Assembly (NCBI GenBank): GCA_964605385.1
Contig: CAZSCK010000042.1
Coordinates: 1-23,538, forward strand
Source: JAGLTQ01 sp964605385
Lineage (GTDB): Bacteria > Pseudomonadota > Gammaproteobacteria > UBA6429 > Thiohalophilaceae
DNA: 23,538 nucleotides
Direction: 5' to 3'
Below, piece after piece: positions 23,503-23,538 of the stretch; positions within the stretch are counted from its first letter, which is position 1, and each line of letters starts with the position of its first letter. A program made the translations under genes and the position numbers. The notes below the pieces were generated by a model that was not told the DNA's origin, ran no database searches, and worked only from the letters and a program-made list of their open reading frames with translations.

Positions 23503-23538
23503 ATGAGCGATATAGACATCGAACAATATAAAATTACT
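23503..23538 (+). CDS. cbbQ: Start of probable cbbQ (RuBisCO activase-like MoxR AAA+ protein), partial
   Basis: Twelve codons, MSDIDIEQYKIT, run to the window edge from an ATG with AGGA nine bases upstream. CbbQ proteins often begin with a similar acidic MSDI..YxI start, and cbbQ commonly follows cbbM in chemoautotrophs. With CbbO it would remove inhibitory sugar phosphates from RuBisCO. The identification rests on position and this short start only. Confidence 0.6.
   Translation, partial: MSDIDIEQYKIT

Noticed and set aside
1..23538. CRISPR arrays, insertion sequences, tRNA or rRNA genes
   Set aside because: No regularly spaced repeats, transposase motifs or tRNA-like cloverleaf were seen on either strand.

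Overview
The window reads as chromosomal DNA of a low-GC, chemolithoautotrophic proteobacterium, most likely a gammaproteobacterial sulfur oxidiser (Thiomicrospira/Hydrogenovibrio-like or a related lineage). The basis is a divergent cbbR / form II RuBisCO cbbM pair followed by the first codons of what looks like cbbQ. The species cannot be fixed from the sequence alone.

Region 1 (about 1-17262) is one unbroken array of minus-strand genes, mostly about copper (or copper/silver). In transcription order: a small secreted Cys/Met-rich protein (CopL-like in layout); the tripartite efflux pump cusC-cusB-cusA, with a CusF-like chaperone domain fused to the end of CusB; a short P-II-like protein ending in a Cys pair; a second CopL-like small protein; the multicopper oxidase CopA and outer-membrane CopB; a perfect 14-bp hairpin; a DUF411 protein; a CopA-type Cu(I) P-type ATPase with two YHS and two CPMHP/CPKCGM domains; a SHOCT membrane peptide; a small cytochrome c; a seven-bladed YVTN propeller with a His in nearly every blade; a membrane-anchored cytochrome c with a His-rich tail; an HD-GYP phosphodiesterase with an N-terminal Cys cluster; a tandem-CBS protein; and a YHS protein cut by the window edge. 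The first part is a recognisable copper detoxification set: cytoplasmic export by the ATPase, periplasmic oxidation by CopA, and trans-envelope export by CusCBA. The last part (SHOCT to YHS) matches no standard copper operon I know and is the most interesting stretch.

Region 2 (17263-20859) holds a 277-bp divergent intergenic region with two good palindromes, a 1032-residue hybrid sensor kinase (periplasmic SBP_bac_3 domain, second extracytoplasmic region, PAS, HisKA, HATPase, REC), and a 221-bp non-coding stretch rich in hairpins.

Region 3 (20860-23538) is the Calvin-cycle locus: cbbR (minus), a shared control region with a perfect ATAATTGA-GTA-TCAATTAT dyad whose core recurs 66 bp downstream, cbbM (plus) with a strong rho-independent terminator, a 20-bp-arm inverted repeat, and the start of cbbQ. 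No tRNA, rRNA, CRISPR array or insertion sequence was seen.
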